Of a DNA stretch of 64,000 nt, positions 7,726 to 15,897 are shown one piece after another. The number at the start of each line of letters is the position of its first letter. The first letter of the stretch is position 1. This DNA comes from Bacteroidota bacterium (GTDB lineage: Bacteria; Bacteroidota; Bacteroidia; Bacteroidales; UBA12077), in the NCBI GenBank assembly GCA_020444275.1, contig JAHLLG010000003.1, forward strand, positions 1 through 64,000. The letters are read 5' to 3'. Under the pieces are notes generated by a model. It saw nothing but the letters and a program-made list of their open reading frames with translations. It made no database searches and had not been told where the DNA came from. The position numbers and the translations under genes are program-made.

Positions 7726-8601
7726 TTAATCGATTTCAGGAGGTTCAACGAATGGTAAATTAATAAATTCTAACTTATTCTGTAGATTTATATCGGATGT
7801 AACTAAAGTTACTTTATTTCTAATGTTTATTCTGCATACTTCAATAAATGAAGCTACTATCCTATCGTCATTATTCTCAGGGTCAAGCCAGTCCAGTGTA
7901 TTATTAAACTTTGGTTCAATAGACAATGTCGATAACTTTATTTTTTTAGTCACTACTATTCCATCATTAAGTTTCCCGCGACGTCTATATTCTTTTATTT
8001 TTTTAATTATTTTATTTGCCTTTTCCCTTAATTCTTTGTTATTATGTACAATTTTCAAACTATCCAGCTCTGATAGTACAGTTGGCAGTAAAAGTATTTC
8101 AAAAGTATCTATTGAGTCAAATTGCCAATTCTCTACATTAGGATTAATAAGTAATGCGTTTGTATCTGGCACAAAGATAGTGTCATTTTCTTTCCTAAAG
8201 TCAATTAATTCCAATAGTTGAAATTGCTCATTAACTTCTTTTAATACTCTTTCAATAACTTCTTCTGTTGATTTTTCATAAGGTCTACTATTTTGTAAAA
8301 TAAAGTTTTCGACAGAACCAAAGCGTTCGTTTAATAATTTTGATTCTCTATCAGGTAGAGTTAGTATTACAACACGAAGAAATTCTGTAATTTTTTTATA
8401 TTTATTATATAATTCTGTTTGCTTTCTCTTTCCATCTTCTGATAAATCATCCCAAGTATAGTCACTCCCCAAAATAATTATTCCACCACCATATTTATTT
8501 AACTTATCATATCGGATATTGGTATAATTTTTAAAATATTCAACTATCTCCGTTTCAAGAATTTCTTTTTCCTTTAAAAGTAAATTATAGAATGTTTCCA
8601 T
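7726..8601 (-). CDS. PIN-domain protein (cassette 8)
   Basis: A 291-residue cytoplasmic protein. Residues 1-140 are helical and unassigned. Residues about 145-285 form a PIN-type nuclease domain: VPDTNALL with the first Asp, VLSELD with the Glu, NNDDRI and VTSDINLQNK with the remaining acidic residues. PIN domains usually cut RNA with a metal ion. No antitoxin-like gene accompanies it, so it is not a standard VapBC pair; the N-terminal domain may hold it in check or select the target. A role in RNA decay or phage response is inference only. Confidence 0.8.
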   Translation of the reverse strand: METFYNLLLKEKEILETEIVEYFKNYTNIRYDKLNKYGGGIIILGSDYTWDDLSEDGKRKQTELYNKYKKITEFLRVVILTLPDRESKLLNERFGSVENFILQNSRPYEKSTEEVIERVLKEVNEQFQLLELIDFRKENDTIFVPDTNALLINPNVENWQFDSIDTFEILLLPTVLSELDSLKIVHNNKELREKANKIIKKIKEYRRRGKLNDGIVVTKKIKLSTLSIEPKFNNTLDWLDPENNDDRIVASFIEVCRINIRNKVTLVTSDINLQNKLEFINLPFVEPPEID

Positions 8602-8630
8602 TTGTTTAGAATTCGATTAAAATGCCGTTA

Positions 8631-8761
8631 TAACGGCCTGCGGGTTTAAAGCTGCCCGGGATCGCCGCCGTGTTTCAGGGTCACCCGTTGACCCTGAACA
8701 CAAATATAACAAAAATTGTCAAACCGCTACTACAACCCGTATGCTTTGAGACCCGATGTTA
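8631..8761 (-). repeat. attC-9
   Basis: Arms GCGGGTTTAAAGC and GCTTTGAGACCCGA pair with the unpaired G. The spacer is GGCCT rather than GGTCC/T, and CCCGGG replaces TGCGGG. The inner 12-bp hairpin (GTTTCAGGGTCA type) is present with one base lost. TATATTTG box on the minus strand at 8701-8708. 3' site of the non-coding cassette 9. Confidence 0.82.
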
Positions 8762-9176
8762 TAAAACTGTGCCGCAAAACGTTTCAGTTTAGTAGAAACC
8801 AATCAGAATGCAATTCATTATCACTGGCAAGAAAAATCGGTGTCGACCCGTAGCTACCGGTCACCCGTTAAAAAAGCTAACTAGAACGGACGACCAAAAA
8901 ATTGCTTGTCAGATAGCTATTGACAAAACACTGGTAAACCAATCTAAGAACTACAAACATTAAAGTTTGGAACGGAGTGGGGTAGCCCTGCGGAGTTTTT
9001 AACAAACTAGTCAAACTGATTGGATTAAGAACAGGATTAAAAAGTCAGACCGAAAAAACGTAAACATACTTACCTAGAATATCAAATTGCGTTTTGTTAT
9101 CAGAATTGTAAAAACTTATCACTTAAAAAAACGAAGCCTGGGTTGGGTTACCTCAGAAAATATCGGCATGTTTTTA
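8762..9176 (-). other. non-coding cassette 9
   Basis: A 415-bp segment between two sites with no open frame of useful length. Its ends match as in other cassettes (TTATAAAA...GTGCCG against CGGCATGTTTTTATAA). Around 8848-8880 it holds ACCGGTCACCCGTTAAAA, similar to the centre of an attC, so it may contain the remains of an older site and be a fusion of two cassettes. The last 46 bases recur at the left edge of the window. It could encode a small RNA, but nothing proves this. Confidence 0.6.
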
Positions 9177-9307
9177 TAACGTGTTGCGGGTTTGAAGCGT
9201 GCGGGATCGCCGCCGTGTTTCAGGGTCACCCGTTGACCCTGAAACAAATATAACCAAAACTTGTCAAACCACAACCATACACCCGGATGCTATAAGACCC
9301 GATGTTA
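9177..9307 (-). repeat. attC-10
   Basis: Arms GCGGGTTTGAAGC and GCTATAAGACCCGA pair with the unpaired G. The left spacer is GTGTT instead of GGTCC/T, unique in the array, and the inner stem has mismatches, so the site may be weakened. It has the inner 12-bp hairpin and the TATATTTG box at 9245-9252. 3' site of cassette 10. Confidence 0.8.
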
Positions 9308-9498
9308 CAAATTGGGCGAAATAGAAAACCTAACAATGTAGCAATTGCTGTACTATGAAAACCAAAAACATTTTTTAAGGGTGGGATTTATTATTGCCGG
9401 CAACGGCAAAAAGCAAACTTTTTGGTAAGCCTTTGATTGCAGATTTACTTGAGCGGGTTTACACTATGTTTGCGTCAAGTTTAATGCGAAGCAATATG
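9308..9498. other. non-coding 3' flank of cassette 10
   Basis: No gene is seen. It shares TTATTGCC, GGCAAAA and CAAACTTTTTGGTAAGCC with the equivalent flank of cassette 12 (12004-12258), so the two cassettes seem to share an ancestral non-coding shell around different genes. Confidence 0.5.
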
Positions 9499-10536
9499 TT
9501 ATGAGCTATTTTTTTTTCTTAATATCTTCACTATTCTACTATTTATAATTTCTGACAAGTTCCAATTGTAAAGCTTAGAGTCGGTTGTGTTGTAGAATTC
9601 AACAACAACAGCATCAATATCTTTATAATATTTTGCAAAACTCTGGTATCCCGGAACCCAACCAGAATGTTCATATTCATAAATGGAAGAATAAATCTCT
9701 TGTTCTCCCTGCTCAAATAATGTTCCTTTGTTCAGTGCCCTTAGAAATGTGCCTACGTCTTCTGCTGTAGCTAACATACCATGTTCATCTGCCTTTAAAT
9801 CATTTGGATACCCCACATGATAGCCGCTCATTACATTGTCCATATTTACTTCGCTCAGAGAACCAAAGGTGTTGTTTAGATTTAAGGGAGTTAAAATTTC
9901 TTCCTGTATAAATTGAAAATTGCTATATCCTAGTGCATCATCCATTATTTTATTAATTAATAAATAATTCGTATTGCAATATTCATAGTTTTCGCCGGGT
10001 TCAAAGTTTGCAGGTTTGTCCAGAATCAAAGCAAGGCTTTCTTCATAAGATTCAGTTGGTGCTGCCCAAAAATTAGGAGCGTCTGTAAAATTGGGGATTC
10101 CACTTCTATGTTGTATCAACAATCTTAAAGTAATTTTATCAGCATTTTCAATTCTTCCTACAAGCTCCGGCAAATAATCAGCGATGGTTTTATCCAAAGA
10201 AAGACGTCCATTACTTACCAATTTAGTGACAGCCACTGCATCATAAAGCTTACTGATGCTGGCAATTTTAAACAGTGCGTGTGGTTTAGCTGGTATCTTG
10301 AGTTCTCGATTGTGCCAACCAGCAGCATAATATTGAGGTGGTTTGCCAGTTTGGTCTATATAGACAATCATTCCGTCAAATCCATGACTTATTGCTTCAT
10401 CTAACTCTTCCTGAACCGTATCAGGTAACGGAAGTATCCATGCCTTAACCAAAAGCCAGGGCACGAAGAACATAGAAATAATGGTTCCCGTAAATAGTAT
10501 GATTCTGATTATTTGTTTTTTTCGTTTCTTTGACAT
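9499..10536 (-). CDS. serine hydrolase, beta-lactamase-like fold (cassette 10)
   Basis: A 345-residue class C beta-lactamase-like hydrolase. One N-terminal hydrophobic segment (about residues 9-32) anchors or exports it. The SxxK motif is SISK in KIASISKLYDA (about residue 93), the Tyr motif is YCN in YEYCNTNYLL (about residue 185), and the third motif is HSG in EHSGWVPGY (about residue 291). Such proteins act in the periplasm as D-Ala-D-Ala carboxypeptidases, esterases or peptidases; resistance activity cannot be claimed. It has a long upstream non-coding stretch (10537-10973), unlike most cassette genes. Confidence 0.85.
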   Translation of the reverse strand: MSKKRKKQIIRIILFTGTIISMFFVPWLLVKAWILPLPDTVQEELDEAISHGFDGMIVYIDQTGKPPQYYAAGWHNRELKIPAKPHALFKIASISKLYDAVAVTKLVSNGRLSLDKTIADYLPELVGRIENADKITLRLLIQHRSGIPNFTDAPNFWAAPTESYEESLALILDKPANFEPGENYEYCNTNYLLINKIMDDALGYSNFQFIQEEILTPLNLNNTFGSLSEVNMDNVMSGYHVGYPNDLKADEHGMLATAEDVGTFLRALNKGTLFEQGEQEIYSSIYEYEHSGWVPGYQSFAKYYKDIDAVVVEFYNTTDSKLYNWNLSEIINSRIVKILRKKNSS

Positions 10537-10973
10537 AATGTCAATTTTTATAATATTAGTATTTTTAAAACACTCAGAGTTCAGTTTTGTTCTTAAACTA
10601 ATAATTGGTTAATTTAATAATAATAAGATAACACCTAATTTAAACTGGATATAAAAATAAACACAGTAATCTTCGCTTTAAGCCTAAAGCTCTTTTGCGA
10701 AGCGTAGCGGAGCAAATTAGCTTTAGTAAAACACAAATGCAGCTAAAAGCTGCAAAAAGCGGGCGGGTAAAAAATGTTTTTCTTTCATACTTGCCAAACC
10801 TATCCTATTAAAAAACCTGTCAAACTGCTAATAATAGAGATAATACTTTCATTGTCAGAAAACGATACAGATTCTAACTTGTAAAACTATCAAACCGTTA
10901 AGAAAGATTATTTGATTTTAAGAACTTAAAAAAAGAGAAGCAGTTTACCTTTTCTGAAAAATCGCCTTATTTG
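10537..10973. other. non-coding 5' flank of cassette 10
   Basis: 437 bases without a gene. It holds TCTTTTGCGAAGC, a GCAGCTAAAAGCTGC hairpin (10740-10754) and a GCGGGCGGGTAAAAAA segment that reappear, diverged, at 13114-13200 in cassette 12. The segment may carry a promoter for the serine hydrolase, but I see no clear TAnnTTTG box close to the start. Confidence 0.45.
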
Positions 10974-11104
10974 TAACGGTCTTCGGGTTTGGAGCGTGCG
11001 GGATCGCCGCCGTGTTTCAGGGTCACCCGTTGACCCTGAAACAAATATAACCAAAACTTGTCAAACCATAACCATACACCCGTATGCTTTGAGACCCGAT
11101 GTTA
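10974..11104 (-). repeat. attC-11
   Basis: Arms TCGGGTTTGGAGC and GCTTTGAGACCCGA pair with the unpaired G. Inner hairpin GTTTCAGGGTCA / TGACCCTGAAAC is perfect. TATATTTG box on the minus strand at 11042-11049. Compared with attC-13 it shows a compensated base change in the outer stem. 3' site of cassette 11. Confidence 0.88.
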
Positions 11105-11113
11105 GCAGTTGTA

Positions 11114-11842
11114 TTAATATGTTTTCCTATTTAAAATTTTAGTTAAAAATAATCCCAAGTCTAAATTTACTGGATAAATCTGTCCTGTAGAAATACTAAC
11201 TGTTATTTGACCGTTTGGAGTAAATCCACCACCCATACCAAATCCTTGAAGAGATAAGAACTTTGGTTCTCTATTCTCTTTCCCTCTTATCCAAACCTTT
11301 GATCCTAATATTCCCCCAATACTTAAAATAGCATCTTCTCCAACTTTATTTTGATAGGATACATACTCGAGAGGCAATAATTGTATTGTATTTTTATTAA
11401 ACTTTATTTTTCTTCCAGTTGATTTCTTCGTAGAAACGTCTCCAATAACATAAACCATATTAGTTGAATAAAGTCTCGAATTTTTAATTAATTCATTTAA
11501 GTTTAGATAATAAAATGAAACAGAAACACTCACTGAGTCTTTAGAGTCAGATATTTTATACTCGTCAACATGAAAAGCATTCGCTCCTAGATAATTTGCA
11601 TTAAACTTAAAAGTTTCAAATAAACTTACTAGATTATTGTTTTCTGAATTTAAACTTAAACCATTCATACTAGCAACAAATTTACTATTTGAATAATCGA
11701 ATCCATTATTTATAAAATGAAATTCCTCAGTTTTATTTTCATTTTTAAAGGTTGAATCCTTTTCAATAAATTGAACCATTTGACCAAAGCTCTGAACTGA
11801 AATAAATAATAAAAGAAAGCTTCTAACTAAAATTTTTAACAT
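11114..11842 (-). CDS. secreted hypothetical protein (cassette 11)
   Basis: A 242-residue protein with a signal peptide (MLKILVRSFLLLFISVQSFG, cleavage near 20), predicted to be exported. The sequence is rich in Asn, Ser and beta-prone stretches, with a Gly-rich patch GFGMGGGFTPNGQ near residues 203-215. I recognise no family. It is the only gene in the cassette and starts about 34 bases from attC-12. The cassette ends TTAGCAGT and ACTGCTAA are complementary, continuing as ATTAATAT after a two-base mismatch. Confidence 0.68.
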   Translation of the reverse strand: MLKILVRSFLLLFISVQSFGQMVQFIEKDSTFKNENKTEEFHFINNGFDYSNSKFVASMNGLSLNSENNNLVSLFETFKFNANYLGANAFHVDEYKISDSKDSVSVSVSFYYLNLNELIKNSRLYSTNMVYVIGDVSTKKSTGRKIKFNKNTIQLLPLEYVSYQNKVGEDAILSIGGILGSKVWIRGKENREPKFLSLQGFGMGGGFTPNGQITVSISTGQIYPVNLDLGLFLTKILNRKTY

Positions 11843-11875
11843 AAGTATAATTTGAATTCATATTAATATTACTGC

Positions 11876-12003
11876 TAACGGTCCGCGGGTAGCATTTGTG
11901 CGGGATTGCCGCCGTGTTTCAGTGTCACCCGTTGACACTGAAACAAATATAACAAAACCACGAGAACCTACCAAACACCCGCATTGATGCTGACCCGCTG
12001 TTA
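11876..12003 (-). repeat. attC-12
   Basis: Arms GCGGGTAGCAT and ATGCTGACCCGC pair with the unpaired G. The inner hairpin is GTTTCAGTGTCA / TGACACTGAAAC: both sides differ from the common form in a way that keeps the pair, which is compensatory change. TATATTTG box at 11944-11951. 3' site (by the array convention) of cassette 12. Confidence 0.88.
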
Positions 12004-12258
12004 CAAACTGTGCATACAAGACACCATGCTTGTCAATTTGGTACTTTAATTATCCATGAAACACTAAACAATTTTTTTTGAAAGGGCAAACATTATTGCC
12101 TTATATGGCAAAATTGGGTTGGATTACAAACTTTTTGGTAAGCCTTTGGCTGCGTGTTTGCCAAAGCAGGCTTACCAAAGTGTTTGTACCTATTTACTTA
12201 ATTGATAATATGTTGTAAATTGCAAGAAGTTTATTTTCTATCCTAAAAATTATAAATT
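12004..12258. other. non-coding flank with long hairpin in cassette 12
   Basis: No gene is seen. It holds a strong inverted repeat at 12134-12179, TTTGGTAAGCCTTTGGC against GCCAAAGCAGGCTTACCAAA, with a short loop. This lies about 80 bases before the plus-strand esterase start and could be a regulatory stem in its leader or a protein site. The left arm also occurs in cassette 10. Confidence 0.5.
12134..12179. repeat. inverted repeat (stem-loop)
   Basis: The arms of about 17 and 20 bases pair almost fully, with a three-base bulge (GCA) in the right arm. No T run follows, so a simple terminator is unlikely. Confidence 0.65.
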
Positions 12259-13098
12259 ATGAAGCGACAAATTCTAATTTTGGTTTTATTAATTCTTTTC
12301 CTTGACAATTGTATTAGTCAGGATAAGAAAGTTAGCTTACAACAAACTGCTGAAACCTGGATTGAGTCAAAAACAGTAAATGACAAATTTCTTATTAAGT
12401 GTTATATACCAGAGAATTTATCAAAACCGATTGATTCACTTCCAATAGTATTTGTATTAGATGCTGATAAGTGTTTTGCTATGACTTATGATATTGTCAA
12501 ATGGCTAATTTGGAGCAGAGAAATTCCTAAAGTTGCTATTATAGGAATTGCATATGGTTCAACAGATTCTGATTGGTGGGTGAAACGTTCAAGAGATTTT
12601 TCAGTCTCAAAGGATAAAACTGAAGTCTGGGGAAAATTTCCTTTAGCTGGTGGTGGTGAAAATTTTAAAGATTTCTTGGAAAATGAACTTATTCCCTATA
12701 TTGGTGACGAATATAATCTTAAAAGTGAAAATAGAACGATAGTTGGTTTATCTTTGGGGGGACTTATCAGTACTGATATTTTATTCTCAAGACCACATTT
12801 GTTTCAAAGATATATTATTGCTGGTCCAGCTCTACAATGGAATGATAGGGAAATTTTCACAATGGAAAAAGAATTTTCCAAACACAACAATTCACTCAAT
12901 GCTATTGTCTTTAATTCAATTGGAAGCAAAGATGATAAAGAAAGAATTATAAAACCATGGAATGATTTCAATATGCAAATAGAAAAAAGAAACTATAATG
13001 GATTAATATTTAAAACTTCAATAATTGAAAATGAAACTCATATTTCAATGTTTCCAAGTGCTCTAACTCAAGGATTAATTTTTACTTTAAATCAATAA
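12259..13098 (+). CDS. alpha/beta hydrolase, esterase family (cassette 12, inverted)
   Basis: A 279-residue exported hydrolase with a signal peptide and possible lipobox (LDNC at residues 15-18). It resembles the Fes/IroE-type putative esterase family: VFVLDADKCF near residue 68, the nucleophile elbow GLSLGG near residues 164-169, and a late His in ETHISMF near residue 259. It probably hydrolyses esters in the periplasm; substrate unknown. It is the only gene of the array on the plus strand, so it must have its own promoter rather than use read-through from neighbouring cassettes. Confidence 0.85.
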   Translation: MKRQILILVLLILFLDNCISQDKKVSLQQTAETWIESKTVNDKFLIKCYIPENLSKPIDSLPIVFVLDADKCFAMTYDIVKWLIWSREIPKVAIIGIAYGSTDSDWWVKRSRDFSVSKDKTEVWGKFPLAGGGENFKDFLENELIPYIGDEYNLKSENRTIVGLSLGGLISTDILFSRPHLFQRYIIAGPALQWNDREIFTMEKEFSKHNNSLNAIVFNSIGSKDDKERIIKPWNDFNMQIEKRNYNGLIFKTSIIENETHISMFPSALTQGLIFTLNQ

Positions 13099-13384
13099 TG
13101 TTACTGTTTAGTCTCTTTTGCGAAGCAAATGGGTCTAAACATTTCTAGTGCAGCTGAAAGATGCAAAGCGGGTAGGCAAAAAAAAATTGTTTAGCTATCA
13201 CACTTACCAAACCTTTCTTCATAAATTCGCTGTCAAGTTGCTAAGAATAGAATTAAAAACAGTATCAAACCGCTATACACTTTCCAAATTGAATGAACTG
13301 TCAGAATGATAATGATATTTCAAGATTTAATTGCCTGTCAAAATGAGATGAAGTTGTCAGAATTTTTTTTACACGCATGGTTTG
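13099..13384. other. non-coding flank of cassette 12
   Basis: 286 bases without a convincing gene. It contains CTCTTTTGCGAAGC, GCAGCTGAAAGATGC and GCGGGTAGG segments diverged from the 5' flank of cassette 10, and a near copy of TGTCAAGTTGCTAAGAATAG (compare TGTCAAACTGCTAATAATAG at 10820). Confidence 0.45.
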
Positions 13385-13515
13385 TAACGGTCTTCGAGTT
13401 TGAAGCGTGCGGGAGCACCGCCGTGTTTCAGGGTCACCCATTGACACTGAAAACAAATATAATAAAAACCTGTCAAACCACAACAAATACCCGTATGCTT
13501 TGAGACTCGATGTTA
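13385..13515 (-). repeat. attC-13
   Basis: Arms TCGAGTTTGAAGC and GCTTTGAGACTCGA pair with the unpaired G. Against attC-11, G to A on the left is matched by C to T on the right. The inner hairpin has mismatches (CCCATTGACACTG), so it is weakened. TATATTTG box at 13454-13461. 3' site of cassette 13. Confidence 0.86.
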
Positions 13516-13526
13516 CCGGTTGTAAG

Positions 13527-14138
13527 TTATTTTTTCCAATTTAAAAGTATCACTTTCCTTAAACCATAAACAGGTTTCTTAAAAACTATCTCTAAATCAT
13601 TATCAGACCAGTATACTCCTGAAACTTTAGCATTTACAGCATAAGAATATTTTCTTGGATTCTCATAATCGTTAATATCTATCAGAATGGGACAAAAATC
13701 TCTTTTTAGGAAACCTAAATCATAGGTTTTACCTATCAATACAATCAAATTGTCGACTTTACAAACTCTAAAATTGTCTCGTTTTGGTTTTGGCTTTATT
13801 TTTCCTTCAAAGTTTGTTCTAAAGCCTTTCACTTTATAGCTTTCTCTTAAAACAATAACTTCTTTATCAAGGTTAGACATATTTTCAATTGAATCAGAAT
13901 ATTTCTTTAAGAATTTTTCTTGTCTTCTCACATTGAAGTATCCAACTGAATAGAATGAGAAAAATGCGGTAGTAAAGAAAATAAAATAGAAATAACTCAA
14001 TAGGTCTAACTCGTTTTGTCTGCCTTGTATAAAAGTTAGAACCATTCCAAAAACATACGGTATTACAATCAAAATGTAGAAAATAGCCCAATATTTATTG
14101 GCTTTCTTGTCTGAAAATATATACTTAAAATAGTTCAT
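13527..14138 (-). CDS. membrane hypothetical (cassette 13)
   Basis: A 203-residue protein with two membrane segments (about residues 17-37 and 45-67) and a soluble C-terminal domain of about 130 residues rich in basic residues and beta-prone stretches. It is probably an inner-membrane protein with a cytoplasmic domain. I recognise no family. It is the single gene of its cassette; the start is 22 bases from attC-14. Cassette ends TTACCGGT and ACCGGTAA match and extend to about 20 bases with a two-base mismatch. Confidence 0.68.
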   Translation of the reverse strand: MNYFKYIFSDKKANKYWAIFYILIVIPYVFGMVLTFIQGRQNELDLLSYFYFIFFTTAFFSFYSVGYFNVRRQEKFLKKYSDSIENMSNLDKEVIVLRESYKVKGFRTNFEGKIKPKPKRDNFRVCKVDNLIVLIGKTYDLGFLKRDFCPILIDINDYENPRKYSYAVNAKVSGVYWSDNDLEIVFKKPVYGLRKVILLNWKK

Positions 14139-14160
14139 CGCGAAAATAACTTATTACCGG

Positions 14161-14291
14161 TAACGGTCCGCGGGTAAAATTTGGCGGGGATCGCCGCCGT
14201 GTTTCAAGGTCACCCGTTGACCTTGAAACAAATATAAACAAAACCAGTCAAACTGTTACCAAAAACCCCGCTTGATTTTGACCCGCTGTTA
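14161..14291 (-). repeat. attC-14
   Basis: Arms GCGGGTAAAATTT and GATTTTGACCCGC pair with the unpaired G. The inner hairpin is GTTTCAAGGTCA / TGACCTTGAAAC, another compensated variant. The inner module of the outer stem is that of attC-6. TATATTTG box at 14229-14236. 3' site of cassette 14. Confidence 0.88.
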
Positions 14292-14301
14292 GCAATTGTA
14301 T

Positions 14302-15015
14302 TTAGCGCTTTGTAATAAATTCAACATATAATTCTCCAAAAACTGTTAAGCCAGCAACTGAGACTAATCTATCGTATCCGGTTTTATCAGTCCTTTTATT
14401 AAAAACTGTACTATCACTAAGGCTTAAACCATAATTATACAAATCGTCATAAGCAATCTTAATTGTCTCATATGCCACATTGGGGAATAAAATGTATAAA
14501 AACTCTCCATAAACTCCTTTCAACGAAGAAGGTTCGATACCATTCTTTTCAAGGTATGCATCAGGAGAATTTTGCATGTCAAGTATCTTAATATGAGTTA
14601 CAGTCAATTGGTTCGTAAGATTCAGAAAAAACTCTTTTTCTTCTTGGCGTATATTGTCCGAAATTAAAGAATTAATAAAAATATTCTTAAAAGCTTCTAT
14701 CTTCTCTTCTTGATAATTTTCAATTACTGATTTTATACATTTTTCAAAAATAAAAGCAAATTCATCAGTTTCAAGATAATTAACTTTAACTTCTTCGTCC
14801 AGTTTCTCTAAAGCAATGGCAATTTCATTAACAAACTTCTCAAGTCTTAACAATCTTGCATTTGGTATCAAATGGTTAATTAATGCAGAAAAAGGAGCTC
14901 CATATTTAGTTAAACCTAATAATCCACTAAAAATAGTAATTGATTTATCAGTCAATGGAGAATTTGCAATCTTGTCTTCAAGTTTTTTCTGAATATTAGA
15001 AACTTTGTTTGCCAT
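14302..15015 (-). CDS. cytoplasmic hypothetical, Abi-alpha-like possible (cassette 14)
   Basis: A 237-residue soluble helical protein with no signal peptide. The layout (an early Leu/Pro segment, a long helix LEKFVNEIAIALEKL, a cluster around EKIEAFKNIFINSLI, then EEKEFFLNLTNQLTVTHIKIL) recalls the DUF4393/Abi-alpha group linked to abortive infection in some phages and lactococci. This is weak pattern recognition and may be wrong. It is the single gene of its cassette; the ends TTAGCAAT and ATTGCTAA are complementary and extend to TATTTAGCGC. Confidence 0.6.
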   Translation of the reverse strand: MANKVSNIQKKLEDKIANSPLTDKSITIFSGLLGLTKYGAPFSALINHLIPNARLLRLEKFVNEIAIALEKLDEEVKVNYLETDEFAFIFEKCIKSVIENYQEEKIEAFKNIFINSLISDNIRQEEKEFFLNLTNQLTVTHIKILDMQNSPDAYLEKNGIEPSSLKGVYGEFLYILFPNVAYETIKIAYDDLYNYGLSLSDSTVFNKRTDKTGYDRLVSVAGLTVFGELYVEFITKR

Positions 15016-15038
15016 ATTTTCGCGCTAAATATTATTGC

Positions 15039-15169
15039 TAACGGTCCCGCCATAAGTGGCGGTGCGGGAGCCCGCCGTGTTTCAGGGTCACCCGTTGACC
15101 CTGAAACAAATATAATAAATACTTGTCAAACCAACACCATACACCCGTATGCCATTTGATGGCGTGTTA
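15039..15169 (-). repeat. attC-15
   Basis: Near-identical to attC-4: arms CGCCATAAGTGGC and GCCATTTGATGGCG, the unpaired G, the perfect inner 12-bp hairpin, and the TATATTTG box at 15107-15114. 3' site of cassette 15. Confidence 0.88.
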
Positions 15170-15185
15170 TAGGCTGGCGAACTTA

Positions 15186-15725
15186 TTAATTCCAACCAAG
15201 AATCCACGGTTCTTTCACTATCCAATAAAAAACCAACATTATCACAAAGACAAAAACTGTCAATAAACTGCGAACAATTAATATTTTTTTATTTCTAAAA
15301 TTGTCAAGTTTGTATCGCCAAATTACATAGACTAAATACAAATATGTCATGTAAGGAAAACCCAACATTTGTTTGTCTCTAACTTCTCCATAATAAAAAG
15401 TAGAACCGTACCAATATTCTATCCATTTCAAAATTGAAATTACTATCAGAATAGCAAATATTGTGTAAAGGGATTTATTTGTCAATACTTTACGTTTTAT
15501 CCAAATGATACCAATTATCAAAATAGTAAGATACATTATCACTCGGATTGACATTATCAAAATGATGCCAAGATTTGTATTGTACTTATAAAAAGGGTCA
15601 AAATGCTTTGTCCCGTATTCTCCATTTGGCGCAAGAATATTTGCGAAATAAACACCAATTCCTATAATTATCAATAAGGATAATCCAATAAGAAAGTAAT
15701 CTATAATTTTAATTTTGTTTTTCAT
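15186..15725 (-). CDS. five-helix membrane protein (cassette 15)
   Basis: A 179-residue integral membrane protein with about five hydrophobic helices (about residues 9-30, 50-73, 86-105, 122-138 and 150-170). No conserved motif is recognised, so transport or sensing cannot be inferred. It fills its cassette, with its stop 16 bases from attC-15 and its start about 27 bases from attC-16. Cassette ends TTATAGGC and GCCTATAA are complementary. Confidence 0.68.
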   Translation of the reverse strand: MKNKIKIIDYFLIGLSLLIIIGIGVYFANILAPNGEYGTKHFDPFYKYNTNLGIILIMSIRVIMYLTILIIGIIWIKRKVLTNKSLYTIFAILIVISILKWIEYWYGSTFYYGEVRDKQMLGFPYMTYLYLVYVIWRYKLDNFRNKKILIVRSLLTVFVFVIMLVFYWIVKEPWILGWN

Positions 15726-15752
15726 CTCGTAGTTTTCCAGTTCGCTTGCCTA

Positions 15753-15880
15753 TAACGGTCCTTGGGTAAGCTACGTGCGGGTTTCCGCCGCGTTTCATTA
15801 TCACCCGTTAACCAAAGTTAAAGATAACTAAATTTGTCAAAAAACCACCAAACCCCCGCATGTAGTTTGACCCAATGTTA
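15753..15880 (-). repeat. attC-16
   Basis: Almost identical to attC-3 (arms TTGGGTAAGCTAC and GTAGTTTGACCCAA, unpaired G), with a few single-base differences. No inner 12-bp hairpin; TATCTTTA in the centre. 3' site of cassette 16. Confidence 0.87.
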
Positions 15881-15897
15881 CCAGTTGTTAATATTTA

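Noticed and set aside
8762-9176. Hidden protein gene in cassette 9
   Set aside because: Stops occur often in all six frames; no start with a reasonable length.
9499-10536. Acquired beta-lactamase resistance gene
   Set aside because: It has the beta-lactamase-like fold, but its motifs fit general serine hydrolases; resistance cannot be inferred.
13301-13503. Small open frames around attC-13
   Set aside because: They are translated site sequence on both strands; they have no signal or conservation visible.
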